Assembly (NCBI GenBank): GCA_021816725.1
Contig: JAKAXD010000004.1
Span: 1 to 64,000 of the forward strand
Reading direction: 5' to 3'
Source: Thermoplasmata archaeon
Lineage (GTDB): Archaea; Thermoplasmatota; Thermoplasmata; Thermoplasmatales; GCA-001856825
Length of the DNA: 64,000 nt
A program made the position numbers and the translations under genes. Shown here one piece after another: positions 43,958-54,063 of this stretch. Within the stretch, counting starts at the first letter, position 1, and each line of letters starts with the position of its first letter. A model generated the notes under the pieces. It did no database searches, was not told where the DNA came from, and was given only the letters and a program-made list of their open reading frames with translations.

Positions 43958-44407
43958 ATGTTTGTCCAGTTCAGATTGTTCAACCCCTCTCAGCTCAGCG
44001 ACATAATAGAGATTGCAAGGAAGAACCTGACTGAGAGGTACAACGATTTTGTTTATCTGGACATACAGAAGTCCTGGCCATCGGCCTTCATTGTAGGCAT
44101 GTCAGACCAGACCATTGCGGGGTTCATATGCGGAGGCATCTCAGGGGACAAGGAGGCGAGAATACTGATGCTGGCGGTGGACACACCCTTCAGGCACAAC
44201 GGGATAGGATCGGGGCTCATGTCACTTTTTGAGCAGGAAGCTCAGAAGGTGAAGGTGGGCAAAATCAGGCTGGAGGTCAGAACTGACAATCTAGAGGCTA
44301 TAAACTTCTACAAGAACCACGGATTTGCGGTCTCGAACCTCCTTCCATCCTATTACAATGACGGTTCCGATGCATACACAATGGAGAAGATACTGGTCAA
44401 GACCTGA
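43958..44407 (+). CDS. GNAT N-acetyltransferase, RimI/Ard1-like
   Basis: This 149-residue protein shows the GNAT fold: N-terminal LFNPSQLSDIIEIARKNL, the acetyl-CoA loop LMLAVDTPFRHNGIGSGLMSLFEQEA, and LEVRTDNLEAINFYKNHGFAV. It resembles archaeal N-terminal protein acetyltransferases (Ard1/RimI). It follows metK closely and is probably co-transcribed. The substrate protein set is unknown. Confidence 0.88.
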   Translation: MFVQFRLFNPSQLSDIIEIARKNLTERYNDFVYLDIQKSWPSAFIVGMSDQTIAGFICGGISGDKEARILMLAVDTPFRHNGIGSGLMSLFEQEAQKVKVGKIRLEVRTDNLEAINFYKNHGFAVSNLLPSYYNDGSDAYTMEKILVKT

Positions 44408-44523
44408 TCCTGGATTAATGCCGGATAGATTCTTTTTTCATTCTCCTTTCTATTGCCCCATGTATCCGTCAGCTTTCAGAAAGAGGTAAAGTTTAGGACA
44501 CGCCTGCACCAAGTCAAGGCATT

Positions 44524-45303
44524 TCAGACCGCGAAATCGTCGTCTTCAAGCTTCACTTCAGGAACAGGAGCTGTAGTTCCATCCCTCTTCAACATCTTTA
44601 TCCATATGTTCCCAAATGGTATCTCCTGGTTCAGTTCAATGCGTCCATAGTACGCGAGGAAAAGAGATGACTGGAATACGTTTATGAGGTCATCAGATGA
44701 GTCCTTTGATATTGATTCCATTGTGAAGTGGTCCTTCTTCGATTCGAGCATCCTCGTCCATATCTCCCTGATTATGACCTGGAAATCCTCAGGATGGGCC
44801 GTTTCCTGGAAAATGATCTTCCTTGCCTTCTTGACTGTGTTCCTAAGGAAACTGAGAGGCGTATTCTTTATCGCTTCAACTATGTCCTCGATTGTGACAT
44901 TCCTCTTCTCGACTGGAAGATAACCAAGAGAGATGTCTGGAATTGCCATCTGTTCCTCGCTGACATCCATCGGTTCGTCCATAAGCTCTTCCTGCTCCTC
45001 AGGTTGAGGAAGGAGGAGCTCGCTCTTGTTCCTTATATTAATCCATGCGAAATAGACTATCTTTCCTGCTACGGGAAAATCCCTGAAGTATTGGTTCACC
45101 TCATTCAGGAAGACAGAAGTGAACTTCTCCAGGTCTATGTTCCATGGATCAAGATCGTACTTGTCGACGACCTCCAGCACTTTCAGTATAACCTCTCCCT
45201 TCTTCTTTTCCAGCTCTGGGGATATCTCCTCCTGCATGATCTTCTCTATTACCGCCTGGTCCCTGTTTGCGTTCAATATCTCCGAAACAATTTCCGTGGT
45301 CAT
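44524..45303 (-). CDS. scpA: segregation and condensation protein ScpA
   Basis: This 259-residue kleisin links the SMC heads. The N-terminal helical domain (EKIMQEEISPELEKKKGEVILKVLEVVDKYDLDPWNIDLEKFTSVFLNEV) and the C-terminal winged helix (DLINVFQSSLFLAYYGRIELNQEIPFGNIWIK) are typical of archaeal ScpA, joined by an acidic linker (EEQEELMDEPMDVSEE). The ATG overlaps the smc stop (ATGA). No scpB is seen nearby. Confidence 0.92.
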   Translation of the reverse strand: MTTEIVSEILNANRDQAVIEKIMQEEISPELEKKKGEVILKVLEVVDKYDLDPWNIDLEKFTSVFLNEVNQYFRDFPVAGKIVYFAWINIRNKSELLLPQPEEQEELMDEPMDVSEEQMAIPDISLGYLPVEKRNVTIEDIVEAIKNTPLSFLRNTVKKARKIIFQETAHPEDFQVIIREIWTRMLESKKDHFTMESISKDSSDDLINVFQSSLFLAYYGRIELNQEIPFGNIWIKMLKRDGTTAPVPEVKLEDDDFAV

Positions 45304-48300
45304 GTGGCAGCAGCCTCCTCAGTTTCTAGTTCCTTGGTGAACACCGTACTGTTCTTGTCCTGGAAGGTGACGCCAATTATCTGGTGTGCATACTTCATTG
45401 TTGCCTTTCTCAGCGTGACAGCTATGATCTGTGCACTCTCTGAATTCCTCCTGAAGAGTCTTCCCACATTTTCGGCATTCACGCCATCTAAGAACATGTC
45501 AACCTCGTCCATGAAGTAGATCGGTGAAGGATCGTAGTTCTGTATAGCTATTATGAACGATAGAGCTGCTATACTCTTCTCCCCGCCGCTCAAGGATGCA
45601 AGGTTATCCACCTTCTTACCCTTGGATGATGCCTTTATGACGAGGCCTCCCTGGAATGGATTGGTTACGTTCTCCAGCATCAGGTAGCCCTCTCCGCCGT
45701 TTGTCAGTTCCTTGTATATGCCAATGAAATTCTTGTTGACTGCTTCGAAGACCTCGAGGAATACGACCTTCTTCTGATCCTCCAGTTTGCTCTCCAGCTC
45801 TCCCAGTCTCTTCATCTCCTCTTCAAGTCGTTCCTTCTTGCCCACGAGCTCATCCAGTCTTGCCTTCTCTTCCGCATAGTCATTGATGCTCTTAAGATTG
45901 ATTGGTTCCATCTCGTGAAGCTGGTTTTCTAGCACGTTAATCTCCTTCTTTATCTCCTCTGCGGACCTGCGGTCCTCTACAATTTCGAATTTCTTCTCCT
46001 CTATTGTCTTTGTCAAGTCCGCTATTCTCTGCGAGGCCTCTTCCATCTTTGCCTGCAATGACAGAAGGAAGTCCATTTTTGTCTTCTTTATGGTTGTCTT
46101 GGAATCAACCTCTGACCTGATCTTGAACCTCTCATTAGTAATCCTCTCTATCTCCTCTCCCCTCTTCTTGAGCGTACCTTCCCTAGACTGATACAGCGAG
46201 GAAAGAGTGTCAAGTTCCATCTTCACTTTCTGGAGAGAAGCCTGCATCTCATCAGACGTTTTCTTCCCACTGGAAAGCTCGTCTTGCTTTGATTCTATAG
46301 ACTCCTCCACGGAATCGTGATTTGCCTTGAGCCCGCTGAGGATCATCTTCTGGGAGTTCAGCATTGATGTCTGTTCCTCCACTTCTCTCTTCAGGTCTGA
46401 CACCTTCTGCTTCATTGATCTTATCTCCTCCCTTGTCTTCTTGTCCATCGCCTTGTCCTTCTCTGAGTTCAGCTTCTCGATGCGATTATTCAAGGCCACT
46501 AGCTCTGAGTTGATCTGGTCGATGGCACTGTTCTCCGCGCGCTCATCGGCAGTTCCGAGTTCCAGCAGTTTCTTCCTCTCCTCCAGATACCCCTTCTTCT
46601 TTCTCATTTGCTCTTCGAGTTCCTTCTTCCTGTTCACCAGCTGCGTGAGCTCTCCCTCGCTCTTGCCAACTTCTAGGTGCGCCTTGTTAATCCTCTCTGC
46701 AAGGGTCCTAAGTTCATTCTCCAGGGCCGATAGTTCATTCCTGATCTCCACCCTTCTACCCTTTAGCGCAGAAAGTTTCGCCGTCAGTCCCTCCAAGTCC
46801 TTGCCGACCTCCCTTTTAGGAAGTGTTCCGCCGGTCATTGCGTTGCTTGGATCAATGAGGTCACCATCTAGCGTGACTATCCTCACCCCGCCCATCACTT
46901 CCCTCGCAACTTTCATTTCCTTTACGAGCAACGTGTCGGAGAAGACATAGCTGACTATGTCCTTCAATGAATCGTCTGCGGTTATTTTCTCTGAAAGGAA
47001 GCCCATCGTCGATTTGTCCTGTGAGAGCATGACCGCCTTCCCCCTTGGCCTGAGCGGGATTATCTTGTTCAGTGGAAGGAAAGTCAGTCTTCCCTTTCCC
47101 TTCCTCTTCAGTGACTCAATAGCTGACTGTGCATCCTCATCCTTCTCCACCACGATGCTGAACAGCCTGTTGCCTCCGGCTGCCCTCACCGCCTTTTCAT
47201 AATCAGCAGAATAAGAAATGAGGGAATCAACCGTTCCTTTTATTCCCTTGAGGCTGCCGCCTGCAGATTCCATGTTTATGAAATTGATACTCTCCCATAC
47301 GCCGGATAACTTTACCCCCTGAACCTTTCCAACTTCGCTTTCAACCTTCTCTATCTGGTTTGTAAGCTCTTCCTCATCCTTCCTCAACTGTTCTATCTTC
47401 TTCTTTGTTTCAAGGTAGGCCTTGTTTGCTCCTTCACCTTGAGGATCTACCTTCTTCAGGTTCTTTGTCCTCCAGTCCGCATCCTTTATCGAGAATTCAA
47501 GTGTCTGGAGCTCTTCCTCTATCTTTGATATCTCCTCCATGACGCCTGTATTCCTTGCCTGAATTGAGGACAGGTTTGATTTGTGTTTTGCAAGTTCGTT
47601 TAGCGTATCCTCCTTCTGCTTGTTTACGTCGTTCATTGCCTTCGTCAGGTCTTCGAACTTGTCAAATGACGTTGCAGACTTATTTTCCATGTCCTGAATC
47701 GTCAGTTCTAGCTCTTTCAACGCATCGTTTCTAGACTTCAGGTCTTCCTCCATTTTCTTGACCTTTGTCTCGCTCTGCCTTACATCGTTCTCAAGTTTCT
47801 TCTTCCTTGCCAGAAGTTCTGATATCTCCTTCTTGATCTGTGATATGGTTCCCTGAAGATTCTCGTGCTCCATGTTGATCTTGGCGTAGTTGAGTTTGCT
47901 TGAATCCAGGTCCCCCTTAATACGCTGGAATTCTTCCAGTTCCTTGTTGTTCTGCTTGAGCGTCTCTATCTTCCTGTCAAGCTCGTCTCCCTTTGAGATC
48001 AGCTCCTTGACCTTTTCATCTGCAGATTTTATCTCTCCCTCTATCTTCTCAATTTGTTCCTTTATTGTATTGATCTCATTCTCCGTCTCGCTCTTCTTCC
48101 TGAAAAGGAGAATTGACTCGTCCTTATCGACCTCCTTCTTCTTGGCAAGATAAGCTTCAGCCTGCTCCTTTTCAGCTGTAAGGAGTTCAACCCTTCCTGA
48201 AAGTTCGGCCACGAGCGCCTGGACTGTAACCATATTCTCCCTTGTCTTGTCTTTCTCGTTGTTTGCCTTCTCTATTTCATTATTATAGACGGAAATACCA

Positions 48301-48818
48301 CCAACCTCCTCGAGGATTCCACGCCTTTCGAGTGGCGTCATTTCCACTATGCCAGTTATGTCTCCCTGCCTGACGAAGTTGTAGCCGTCTGCGAAAATCT
48401 TCACCTTTTCAAGAAGATATTCGAAGTCCTGTAGCCTGGCCTTGTCATCGTTTATGTAATAATAAGAAGAATAGTCCTGTTCATTATTCTCTGAAAGCTT
48501 GACTACCCTGGTAAAGGTGACTTCATTTGATTCTATGGGCACAAGCTTGTCACTGTTGTCGAACGTCACGCTAGCCTTCAGGTAAGGCGATGGCTTTCCG
48601 GATTGATTACGGTGAATCAGGTCGGTCAGTTTCTGTGCCCTGAGTGACTTGTTGCTTTTGGTACCCAGAACAAAAAGCAATGCATCTCCTATGTTGCTCT
48701 TTCCAGATGCATTCGGTCCTGTGACTGACGTATAACCTGACCTGAAGTCTATGACGGTCTTTCTACCAAATGATTTGAAATTCTCCATTTCTATTCTTTT
48801 TAGGAACATATTTTTCAC
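45300..48818 (-). CDS. smc: chromosome segregation ATPase SMC
   Basis: This 1172-residue protein has Walker A GPNASGKSN (about residues 34-42), two long coiled-coil arms (about 170-500 and 670-1010), a hinge domain (about 510-650, with GIKGTVDSLI and MTGGTLPKRE region), then the signature SLSGGEKSIAALSF (about 1074) and Walker B YFMDEVDMFLDG (about 1100). It compacts and organises the chromosome. The GTG at 48818 or the ATG at 48809 (MFLKRIEMENFKSF, the usual SMC N-terminus) may be the start; a TATATGG lies at 48836-48843. Confidence 0.97.
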   Translation of the reverse strand: MKNMFLKRIEMENFKSFGRKTVIDFRSGYTSVTGPNASGKSNIGDALLFVLGTKSNKSLRAQKLTDLIHRNQSGKPSPYLKASVTFDNSDKLVPIESNEVTFTRVVKLSENNEQDYSSYYYINDDKARLQDFEYLLEKVKIFADGYNFVRQGDITGIVEMTPLERRGILEEVGGISVYNNEIEKANNEKDKTRENMVTVQALVAELSGRVELLTAEKEQAEAYLAKKKEVDKDESILLFRKKSETENEINTIKEQIEKIEGEIKSADEKVKELISKGDELDRKIETLKQNNKELEEFQRIKGDLDSSKLNYAKINMEHENLQGTISQIKKEISELLARKKKLENDVRQSETKVKKMEEDLKSRNDALKELELTIQDMENKSATSFDKFEDLTKAMNDVNKQKEDTLNELAKHKSNLSSIQARNTGVMEEISKIEEELQTLEFSIKDADWRTKNLKKVDPQGEGANKAYLETKKKIEQLRKDEEELTNQIEKVESEVGKVQGVKLSGVWESINFINMESAGGSLKGIKGTVDSLISYSADYEKAVRAAGGNRLFSIVVEKDEDAQSAIESLKRKGKGRLTFLPLNKIIPLRPRGKAVMLSQDKSTMGFLSEKITADDSLKDIVSYVFSDTLLVKEMKVAREVMGGVRIVTLDGDLIDPSNAMTGGTLPKREVGKDLEGLTAKLSALKGRRVEIRNELSALENELRTLAERINKAHLEVGKSEGELTQLVNRKKELEEQMRKKKGYLEERKKLLELGTADERAENSAIDQINSELVALNNRIEKLNSEKDKAMDKKTREEIRSMKQKVSDLKREVEEQTSMLNSQKMILSGLKANHDSVEESIESKQDELSSGKKTSDEMQASLQKVKMELDTLSSLYQSREGTLKKRGEEIERITNERFKIRSEVDSKTTIKKTKMDFLLSLQAKMEEASQRIADLTKTIEEKKFEIVEDRRSAEEIKKEINVLENQLHEMEPINLKSINDYAEEKARLDELVGKKERLEEEMKRLGELESKLEDQKKVVFLEVFEAVNKNFIGIYKELTNGGEGYLMLENVTNPFQGGLVIKASSKGKKVDNLASLSGGEKSIAALSFIIAIQNYDPSPIYFMDEVDMFLDGVNAENVGRLFRRNSESAQIIAVTLRKATMKYAHQIIGVTFQDKNSTVFTKELETEEAAAT

Positions 48819-49019
48819 CGTATGACAGTTGTCTGTTATATGGCATCAATATGTCATACTTTGTATATATAGTTTTCTGTTGAATGGGCTATGACAACGG
48901 TGCGTCCTTGAGCTCTTGACTCAGCACTTTTACACTGATATAATATGCAGTTTTCTGAGACTCGTCACTTTTGGCTGACACAAATCATTCGCTGTAGAGC
49001 CGGTCAGGTGTGTTATACA

Positions 49020-51278
49020 TCAAGACCTGTCTTCCTTCTTGCCTGACCTGCTTGGACACCTGGGATTGAGGCACTGCTCAACGTCATTTTTCCCGTACTT
49101 GAATATTGCAATTGGGAAGCCGTCAACGGGGCATACCTTTGATGTTGGAATGATATCTACCTTCTGTGGTACCGACAGCGTGACCTTGCAGCTTGGGTAG
49201 TTTGAGCACCCTATGAAGCGTGTAGACATCCTGCTCCTCCTCATTACGAGATTGCCTCCATCTGACGGGCACTTTCCGAATGTTTCCCTGTCCGTATTGT
49301 ATGCACACTTGTTGTCGACGCACCTGATTTCCGGTTTCTCCCCCTTCCTGATGACCTTGATCAGGAATAGCCCGCAGACAGGACATTTCTCGTCAGTAAC
49401 TTCTATCTTCCCCGTTCTTGGGAGGAACTGGAAGAAGTCATTTGAAGGGCCTGTACACTTTATGAATCTTGCATTGTTTGCGTAATCCATTATCAGGTCA
49501 GACCCGCACTTAGGGCATTTGCCGACAACCTTTTCCAACTTAAGTGTCTCGTAAAACTTTTCACTGATCCTGTCAGATTTTGATATGAGGTCATCGAGTA
49601 AATTGTCAAGTATGGAACGGCTGTCCTCTATCACTTCTTCCTTCCTTTTGGATCCTGCTGCTATCTGGTCCATTTCCTTTTCCAGCTTTGCAGTCATTTC
49701 AGGTCTTGCGACGGCCTCTGAATTCATTATCAGCGACTCCCCCATTGCCATCCCGAGCGGCTTGACCCTGATCGGATTGCCCTCGATGAAGCCGCGGTCG
49801 TAAAGTTTCTGAATGATCTCGTGCCTTGTACTCTTTGTTCCCAGCAGTTCCTTCTCCATCTTTTCCAGTAAAGAACCCTGGGTAAACCTGGGAGGCGGAT
49901 TGGTATTCCTCTCATCAACCTTCGGAAGTTCGAACGCTTTCTCATCCCCCACATTCAATTCCGGGTCCCTCTTTTCCTGGTAATAAACGATGGGGTAGTA
50001 ATCCATCCAGCCCCTGTTCACTGCTTTTGACGCTGTATATACAAATTTGAGGCCTCCAGTTTCTGCAACATAATCCGTTTCTTTGATGTCTGCGTTCTCT
50101 GCAACTGTTGCCATGTACCTCCTCGCAACGAGGTCATAAATCTTGAAATAATCGCCCTTTAGCTCACTTTTCTTCATCGGAGCAGTAGGGTATATTGGCG
50201 GGTGGTCAGTCGTCTCCACCCTTCCCCTTGAAGGGACAAGCTTGCTGTTCTCCACCAGATGGTCCACTTCCTTCTTAAGGTATGAATCTGAAAGGTTTGA
50301 TAGGATTGACTTTACGCTCAACGTCCTCGGATAGACCGTATTGTCAGTTCTTGGATATGATATCTTGCCGTGCTGGTAAAGTGTTTCAGCGATGGCCATT
50401 GCCCTCTCCACTGAAACGCCTATCCTGTTTGCGTCACGCAGAAATTCAGTGGTTGAAAAAGGAACAGGCCTGTATATCTTCCTTTCCCTGTCACTCTTCT
50501 CCTTTATTGTTACTCCAGTGCTTTCCTTAAGATTGTCAAGCAGCTTATCGGCTTCTTCCTTTGACTTGATGGGGTTTCCTTCATAATTGAACTTGACTCC
50601 ATTCACAACTATGCTTAACTCATAGTACTTCTCAGGTATGAAGTCCCTGATCTCCTTCTCCCTTTCCACCAGTATGGTCAGGGTAGGACTCTGCACCCTT
50701 CCAACTGAAATGAATTCACCTCCGAGCCTCTTTGTCGTCACGCTGAAGAACCTTGTAAGGGCAGCACCCCACATCAGGTCGATTACACCCCTTGCCTCGG
50801 CAGATCCTGCCAGGTTGTAATCAACTTCTGCTAGATTCTCGAACGACTGCACAAGATCGTATTTTGTGAGTGCACTGAACCTTGCCCTCCTTATCCCGTC
50901 GCTCCTTTCCATTAACCTGAGTGTTTCAACTCCAATCAGCTCTCCCTCTCGATCATAATCTGTTGCAACTATGACCTCATTATTTTCGGAGTTCAGTTTC
51001 TTCAGCACATGATCGAGACCCTTGACCTTCACGTTTTCAACAGGATTGACCCTTATGAGTTCTTTAAGATTGTCTATCTTCCAGCTGCTGAATTCCTTTG
51101 GATAGTCCAGTTCAATGATGTGCCCCCTGAGCGACAGGACGGAGTATTCCCTGTCACCCCTGGAGAACCTGAGTATCGTCGATGCGCCAACCTTTACCCT
51201 GCTCACCTTTCCATCGCTAAGGGAGGTGGCGATCCTGAGGGCAACGTTCGCCTTCTCTGCGATTATTAAGCTTGACAC
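49020..51278 (-). CDS. topA: DNA topoisomerase I (type IA)
   Basis: This 752-residue enzyme has an N-terminal Toprim domain (SSLIIAEKANVALRIA...VATDYDREGELIG), the cleavage domain with the active tyrosine in HGKISYPRTDNTVYPRT (about residue 307), and four C-terminal zinc ribbons (CPKCG, CPVCG, CPSDG and CPVDG starts). The third ribbon keeps YPSC but has Asp in place of one Cys. It relaxes negative supercoils. There is no helicase domain, so it is not reverse gyrase. Confidence 0.95.
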   Translation of the reverse strand: MSSLIIAEKANVALRIATSLSDGKVSRVKVGASTILRFSRGDREYSVLSLRGHIIELDYPKEFSSWKIDNLKELIRVNPVENVKVKGLDHVLKKLNSENNEVIVATDYDREGELIGVETLRLMERSDGIRRARFSALTKYDLVQSFENLAEVDYNLAGSAEARGVIDLMWGAALTRFFSVTTKRLGGEFISVGRVQSPTLTILVEREKEIRDFIPEKYYELSIVVNGVKFNYEGNPIKSKEEADKLLDNLKESTGVTIKEKSDRERKIYRPVPFSTTEFLRDANRIGVSVERAMAIAETLYQHGKISYPRTDNTVYPRTLSVKSILSNLSDSYLKKEVDHLVENSKLVPSRGRVETTDHPPIYPTAPMKKSELKGDYFKIYDLVARRYMATVAENADIKETDYVAETGGLKFVYTASKAVNRGWMDYYPIVYYQEKRDPELNVGDEKAFELPKVDERNTNPPPRFTQGSLLEKMEKELLGTKSTRHEIIQKLYDRGFIEGNPIRVKPLGMAMGESLIMNSEAVARPEMTAKLEKEMDQIAAGSKRKEEVIEDSRSILDNLLDDLISKSDRISEKFYETLKLEKVVGKCPKCGSDLIMDYANNARFIKCTGPSNDFFQFLPRTGKIEVTDEKCPVCGLFLIKVIRKGEKPEIRCVDNKCAYNTDRETFGKCPSDGGNLVMRRSRMSTRFIGCSNYPSCKVTLSVPQKVDIIPTSKVCPVDGFPIAIFKYGKNDVEQCLNPRCPSRSGKKEDRS

Positions 51279-51359
51279 CGAGCCTCAATGCTTAGGACTT
51301 ATAAAAGATGCTTGTATTATTTTTGATTTTCATGAGACGTCTGACTAGCGAAGCAACAA

Positions 51360-53030
51360 TCAATTCAGTATTTTGAAAATTATCAGGGAAAGCGCTATTG
51401 AGACAAGTATAGATGCGACACTTAGAACCTTTGCCTTGTTGACAGAGCTTCTAATGACAGCATTCAGCTTCTCCCACTGATTCTCGCCTGCGACCTTCAG
51501 CCAGATTTCCCTCTTAACATATTCTGTTGCAGCTTCCTTCTGCAGCTGATTCTTGCCCTCCAACTCCTTGACAATTTTCACTATTTCATCATGGTTGGAA
51601 AACGTGCCGACAGGATTGACGTTCAGTCCGTTCGTGTTTACGACATGATTATCAGTCGTGCATACAAGGACCCTGTCATAGCCTGGCAAGGCACCTTCAA
51701 TTTTCTGCCTTATGTCAAGCCTCATGTTATTTCCATCGACCAGGACTATGGCCAGCTTCTTCGCACCGACTGATATGGAAACGAATGATATTCCACCCGG
51801 GCCGATGTCCTTTGCATCGATGGATACGCTGCTCTGAGCAACCATAAGTGCCTTCTTGTTCCTTCTTCCCTTAACCGCCTGTTCAACTTCTTCAAGCAGG
51901 TAAGAGACATCCTTCAGCTCCATAGGTTCGTCCATGTTATTGTCGTGCTGGTCTACAGCAACAGCCCATTTCAGCCCTCTAGATTTTGCCTTTCTGACTA
52001 TCTTCCTTCCCTCCGAGATCTTCACGTCGTCAAATCTGGGATCATCAGGAGAAAGAAAGAATATCCCTCCGTCCCCTATCGGCAGAAATGTAAGATACTT
52101 GCCAAAAAATGGTTCGTAACTGTAGCTATATTTTTTTCCGTTCTCGTCGAGGACCTTTGAAATTTTTTCAATTTCTGAGTCGCCAGCACAATTGTCATCA
52201 TGGGTTGTGGTTGTATGGAAGACTAGAAGGTTCTGGTCAGAATGCCTTCTCTGGAGTTTTGCAGTTATATTAGAACTTCCTAGGTCTCCCAATGGTCCGG
52301 GATGAACGTAAGGGAAGACCATCGTGAACCCATGGTCTGCAGATTTGAACCTAATAAGGGAGACTTCGCGTGGAGCAAGAGTGGTATACATATCCTCGAA
52401 GAAGTTCTTGAGAATCACGTTGTAGGAAATATCAGAAGTAACAGTATTCACGAATTCCCTGAGTATCTTCATCGGGTCAGTGCTGAACTCCTTTACAAAC
52501 CCGGATACAGATAATTTCACGAACAGGTTTGATGCAAGTGAGTAAACTATAGAAGAAAGGATCAGCGGTGCAACGAAGATCACATACCTTGGCGATATGA
52601 TTGCAACAAAGAGGGAGAAGAAGAGGGAAAATGATATTGCAAGCAGGTGGACCACCACGGGGTTCTTTCCAGCAAAGGCAACATAAACCATTGCCCTCAA
52701 GAAGGGGACGGTCGTGATGGAGAGCAGGAGCGCGACTGGTGGTTGGAGGAAGTGTAAAGCTATGAGGATGAAATAGAACACTATTGCTATATACAAGCTC
52801 ACAAGGTTCAGGAACAGAGCCCTGGGAGCTGGAAATTTGAACTTTAGAATCCTGGGCGAAATGATGTCCCAGACCATGATGGATACAAGAGACAGGGAGA
52901 AGATCAGAGTGAATCTCAGGTTAAGTGAGGAGAAGTAGAACAATGGAATCAGGAGGAGTATTACTGGTATTGCGAGATAGGATTTTGGGGAGTGAAATGC
53001 GAATCTCCTCAGCCTTTGGCTTTCATTCAA
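51360..53030 (-). CDS. DUF2070 family membrane protein
   Basis: The 556-residue protein has about seven membrane helices in the first 185 residues, a long soluble domain with VHPGPLGDLGSSN (about 243) and TTTTHDDNCAGDSE (about 280), and one C-terminal helix (about 530-555). The conserved histidines and acids suggest a metal-dependent hydrolase-like site facing one side of the membrane. This is the archaeal DUF2070 family, function unknown. It ends the run radical SAM, glycosyltransferase, flippase-like protein, DUF2070, which hints at an envelope or lipid task. Confidence 0.88.
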   Translation of the reverse strand: MNESQRLRRFAFHSPKSYLAIPVILLLIPLFYFSSLNLRFTLIFSLSLVSIMVWDIISPRILKFKFPAPRALFLNLVSLYIAIVFYFILIALHFLQPPVALLLSITTVPFLRAMVYVAFAGKNPVVVHLLAISFSLFFSLFVAIISPRYVIFVAPLILSSIVYSLASNLFVKLSVSGFVKEFSTDPMKILREFVNTVTSDISYNVILKNFFEDMYTTLAPREVSLIRFKSADHGFTMVFPYVHPGPLGDLGSSNITAKLQRRHSDQNLLVFHTTTTHDDNCAGDSEIEKISKVLDENGKKYSYSYEPFFGKYLTFLPIGDGGIFFLSPDDPRFDDVKISEGRKIVRKAKSRGLKWAVAVDQHDNNMDEPMELKDVSYLLEEVEQAVKGRRNKKALMVAQSSVSIDAKDIGPGGISFVSISVGAKKLAIVLVDGNNMRLDIRQKIEGALPGYDRVLVCTTDNHVVNTNGLNVNPVGTFSNHDEIVKIVKELEGKNQLQKEAATEYVKREIWLKVAGENQWEKLNAVIRSSVNKAKVLSVASILVSIALSLIIFKILN

Positions 53031-53061
53031 TCGAATCGTAGGTAAATGGAGACTTTATTAT

Positions 53062-54063
53062 TTATTTTGTCACAAGATAGTGAATTGAGAGGGAGCCAAT
53101 GATTAGATTGAAGTAGAAAGTGATGAAACGCCACAATATAACGAAAGCAACTATCCTTCCATCAGGCAAGAACGGGGAGAAAGTTGCTATCATCAGTATT
53201 TCCATTATTCCAGCAGATCCTGGTGTAACTGGGATTAACGATATGAGGACCAGTATTATCTGGATGAATATTATGTCCAGTAGGTCTGGCATAACGCCAA
53301 ATCCTATCATCAGGACTGCCGGTATCATAAATGTTGAGAGCCAGAGAAGAGAGGTGACGGCTACTCCAAGTACCAGCGCACCGGGATGGTGAAAGAAAAT
53401 CTTCTTGGTGGAGGATGCATACGTCTCAATCTGCTCGAATACCTTTGGAAGGGACTCCTCATATTTCTTCCCCTTCCTGTCAAACCTCTTTGCAACCCTG
53501 CCAACCCACCCTGTGAATCTTTTCATCAATGATCCTGCACCCATTGAGACCAGCAGGAACCCAATGAAAATTACGAGGATCACCACTCCTATCATAGCGA
53601 GCAGCCTCAGGCTGCCAGATAGGACCTCCAGGCCTGAGAGGATGGCGAATGCAAAGACACCTATGAAGAATATCGAGTCAAACCCCCTTTCGCCGAGCGC
53701 AATGGCTGTCGCAGTACCTGCAGGTTCCCCGTAATCTATTAGCTTCTTTATCCTTACCGGTTCCCCCCCGACATACCCTGGAGTTATTGATGCAGCAAAG
53801 AGAGATGTTATGACCGCTATGAACGTCTTGTAGAGTGGTATCTTATAACCGTTCGTCCTGGAAAGCATCTTTATTCTCAGCGCCCAGAAGACGAATGAAA
53901 GGACTTGCAGCGAAATTGCGAGCAGGAAATAGAGGATGAAGTTATTCGGCAGATTTGAGAACGTCCTGATCAGGGTGTAAGGACCGTATACGATCACGAA
54001 GACGAGAAGCGTGACTGCAGAGACCGCGATTCCTATGAACTTGCTACCCGACTTTAGATTCAA
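53062..54063 (-). CDS. flippase-like / LPG synthase transmembrane family protein (UPF0104)
   Basis: This 333-residue protein has about eight membrane helices. It shows AASITPGYVGGEPVRIKKLIDYGEPAGTATAIALGERGFDSIFFI, the conserved cytoplasmic loop of the UPF0104/LPG-synthase-TM family, and VTPGSAGIMEILMIATFSPFLP near the C-terminus. Members move or modify lipid-linked groups. It overlaps the glycosyltransferase gene by 20 nt, so the two products probably act on the same lipid. Confidence 0.88.
   Translation of the reverse strand: MNLKSGSKFIGIAVSAVTLLVFVIVYGPYTLIRTFSNLPNNFILYFLLAISLQVLSFVFWALRIKMLSRTNGYKIPLYKTFIAVITSLFAASITPGYVGGEPVRIKKLIDYGEPAGTATAIALGERGFDSIFFIGVFAFAILSGLEVLSGSLRLLAMIGVVILVIFIGFLLVSMGAGSLMKRFTGWVGRVAKRFDRKGKKYEESLPKVFEQIETYASSTKKIFFHHPGALVLGVAVTSLLWLSTFMIPAVLMIGFGVMPDLLDIIFIQIILVLISLIPVTPGSAGIMEILMIATFSPFLPDGRIVAFVILWRFITFYFNLIIGSLSIHYLVTK

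Noticed and set aside
46327-46950. Long serine/phenylalanine-rich plus-strand frame within smc
   Set aside because: It is the antisense of the charged coiled coil, which always gives S/F/L-rich open frames.
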